A stretch of DNA of 21,750 nt from assembly GCA_023433615.1 (NCBI GenBank), contig JAEZCJ010000110.1:1-21750 (forward strand). The letters are read 5' to 3'. The DNA is from Bacillota bacterium. Its GTDB lineage: Bacteria; Bacillota; Bacilli; Paenibacillales; Paenibacillaceae. The translations under genes were made by a program, and so were the position numbers. The notes beneath the pieces were generated by a model, which saw only the letters and a list, made by a program, of their open reading frames with translations, was not told where the DNA came from and did not search any database. Position 1 is the stretch's first letter. Each line of letters opens with the position of its first letter. Shown in pieces: positions 21,196 to 21,750 of this stretch.

Positions 21196-21384
21196 ATTAG
21201 CTGGAATTCCTCCCGCTAAATTCACTCTACTAACCGAAGCTCCCGCATTAGTTGGAATTCTTCCCGCTAATCCAGCCCGAACGACAGCCTTACACCACTT
21301 TCGCCTTGATTAACTGGAGATTTTCCCGCTATTCCTCGTCGATACCGCAATTTCGCGGTATTAGCGGGAGGTTTTCCCGCTATT
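21196..21384. repeat. Four-copy array of a 25-bp imperfect palindrome
   Basis: Units lie at 21196-21220, 21247-21271, 21309-21333 and 21360-21384. Each starts with ATTA and has CCCGCTA at positions 17-23; the left arms read GCTGGAA, GTTGGAA, ACTGGAG and GCGGGAG. All can form a hairpin with a three-base loop, and position 7 opposite 19 is a T-C mismatch in the first three. Starts are 51, 62 and 51 bp apart. An additional ATACCGC/GCGGTAT hairpin occupies the last spacer. It lies between narK and two tiny ORFs; it may serve as transcript boundary or protein-binding array. Confidence 0.8.
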
Positions 21385-21441
21385 GTTGCCCGAATGCCTG
21401 AAGCTTGATTACGCTGGACGATCCGATCGGAGGTGACGGGC

Positions 21442-21603
21442 GTGGATGGTTTTGAAGGCTGCGACTATGACCTGTTGGATGTGATGGATCTCTGGGGGAT
21501 GGTTCCTGCCGATGCAGCCGCCGACAACGCAGACAACGCCGATGAGGGCGGCGAAAAGGCAGATCGCGAAGACGCGAAGATCCGCACTGACGACAGGAAA
21601 TGA
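21442..21603 (+). CDS. Small acidic protein of unknown function
   Basis: A 53-residue ORF beginning with GTG after a strong GGAGGTGA ribosome site. It begins VDGFEGCDYDLLDVMDLWGMVPADAA and continues with an Asp/Glu/Asn/Ala-rich tail. No family recognised. Its stop overlaps the start of the next tiny ORF (ATGA), suggesting coupled translation. The strong ribosome site and overlap are the only evidence that it is real. Confidence 0.5.
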   Translation: MDGFEGCDYDLLDVMDLWGMVPADAAADNADNADEGGEKADREDAKIRTDDRK

Positions 21604-21674
21604 AAGAACGAATACATCAGCTTATACAAGAGATGAAAGAGCAACGCGTAACAGCAACGCGATGTATCGCCTAA
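21600..21674 (+). CDS. Tiny basic peptide ORF overlapping the previous gene
   Basis: A 24-residue ORF (MKERIHQLIQEMKEQ..., ending TRCIA) whose ATG shares ATGA with the upstream stop codon. It is helical and charged. It has no separate ribosome site beyond purines in the upstream coding sequence, consistent with translational coupling. Function unknown; may be a leader peptide for the gene starting at 21705. Confidence 0.4.
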   Translation: MKERIHQLIQEMKEQRVTATRCIA

Positions 21675-21704
21675 CCTATAGACCGAGCACTGGAGGGATC
21701 GACC

Positions 21705-21750
21705 ATGGCAGCAGCGCCTATCGCCGCACATCCGAATCAAGACCGGCTTA
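21705..21750 (+). CDS. Start of a gene cut by the window edge
   Basis: ATG at 21705 with GGAGGG eight bases upstream opens a frame beginning MAAAPIAAHPNQDRL that runs off the window. Too little remains to identify it. By context a nitrate reductase or another nitrate-assimilation gene would be expected here, which is inference only. Confidence 0.6.
   Translation, partial: MAAAPIAAHPNQDRL

Noticed and set aside
21465..21740. 91-codon minus-strand frame at the right end
   Set aside because: Ser/Ala-rich, without a ribosome site, and antisense to better-supported plus-strand starts.

Overview
The window looks like chromosomal DNA of a spore-forming, fairly GC-rich Firmicute of the Paenibacillus/Cohnella type (Paenibacillaceae). 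The signs are strong AGGAGG-type ribosome sites, several TTG and GTG starts, sigma-A promoters, two perfect GlnR/TnrA-type boxes, a candidate sigma-G promoter and intergenic palindromic repeats. No phage, transposase, rRNA, tRNA or CRISPR array was seen. The genus assignment is inference from gene content and style.

Left part (1-6600, all minus strand): the ATPase ychF; a three-copy array of a 25-bp imperfect palindrome; a translationally coupled RND efflux pair (lipoprotein adaptor, then permease); and a secreted Calx-beta protein whose promoter spacer is a perfect palindrome. A short plus-strand stretch (6639-7164) follows. It holds a 51-residue hydrophilic protein behind a sigma-G-like promoter, a 19-bp perfect hairpin, and a 28-residue hydrophobic peptide resembling holin-like type I toxins, whose ribosome site is buried in an 8-bp hairpin.

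Middle (7200-13540): a membrane cytochrome-b/molybdopterin oxidoreductase fusion, thioredoxin, an Rrf2 regulator with an operator dyad over its own -10, a DUF72 protein ending in a clamp-binding-like QLDLF, and a DOPA-type extradiol dioxygenase divergent from an HxlR regulator that overlaps a FrnE/DsbA oxidoreductase gene. A pair of small multidrug resistance proteins follows. Redox and electrophile handling is the common theme (inference).

Right part (13540-21750): a nitrate/nitrite assimilation locus. On the minus strand nirB, nirD, hemD and cobA encode nitrite reductase plus two steps towards its siroheme cofactor. Divergently on the plus strand lie an ANTAR-domain RNA-binding regulator with a degenerate receiver domain and the nitrate/nitrite transporter narK, then two tiny overlapping ORFs and the start of another gene.

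The most interesting system is the control of this locus. The nirB and narK promoters carry almost identical 17-bp GlnR/TnrA boxes (16 of 17 bases the same) whose right half is the -35 element. Both leaders then contain hairpins with ANTAR-type hexaloops (A at position 1, G at position 4) followed by a terminator-like stem. This predicts a two-layer switch: nitrogen status at initiation and the ANTAR protein at antitermination. A second theme is repeat architecture: two arrays with different 25-bp palindromic units (1433-1571 and 21196-21384) share unit length and start-to-start spacing of 51-52 and 62 bp.
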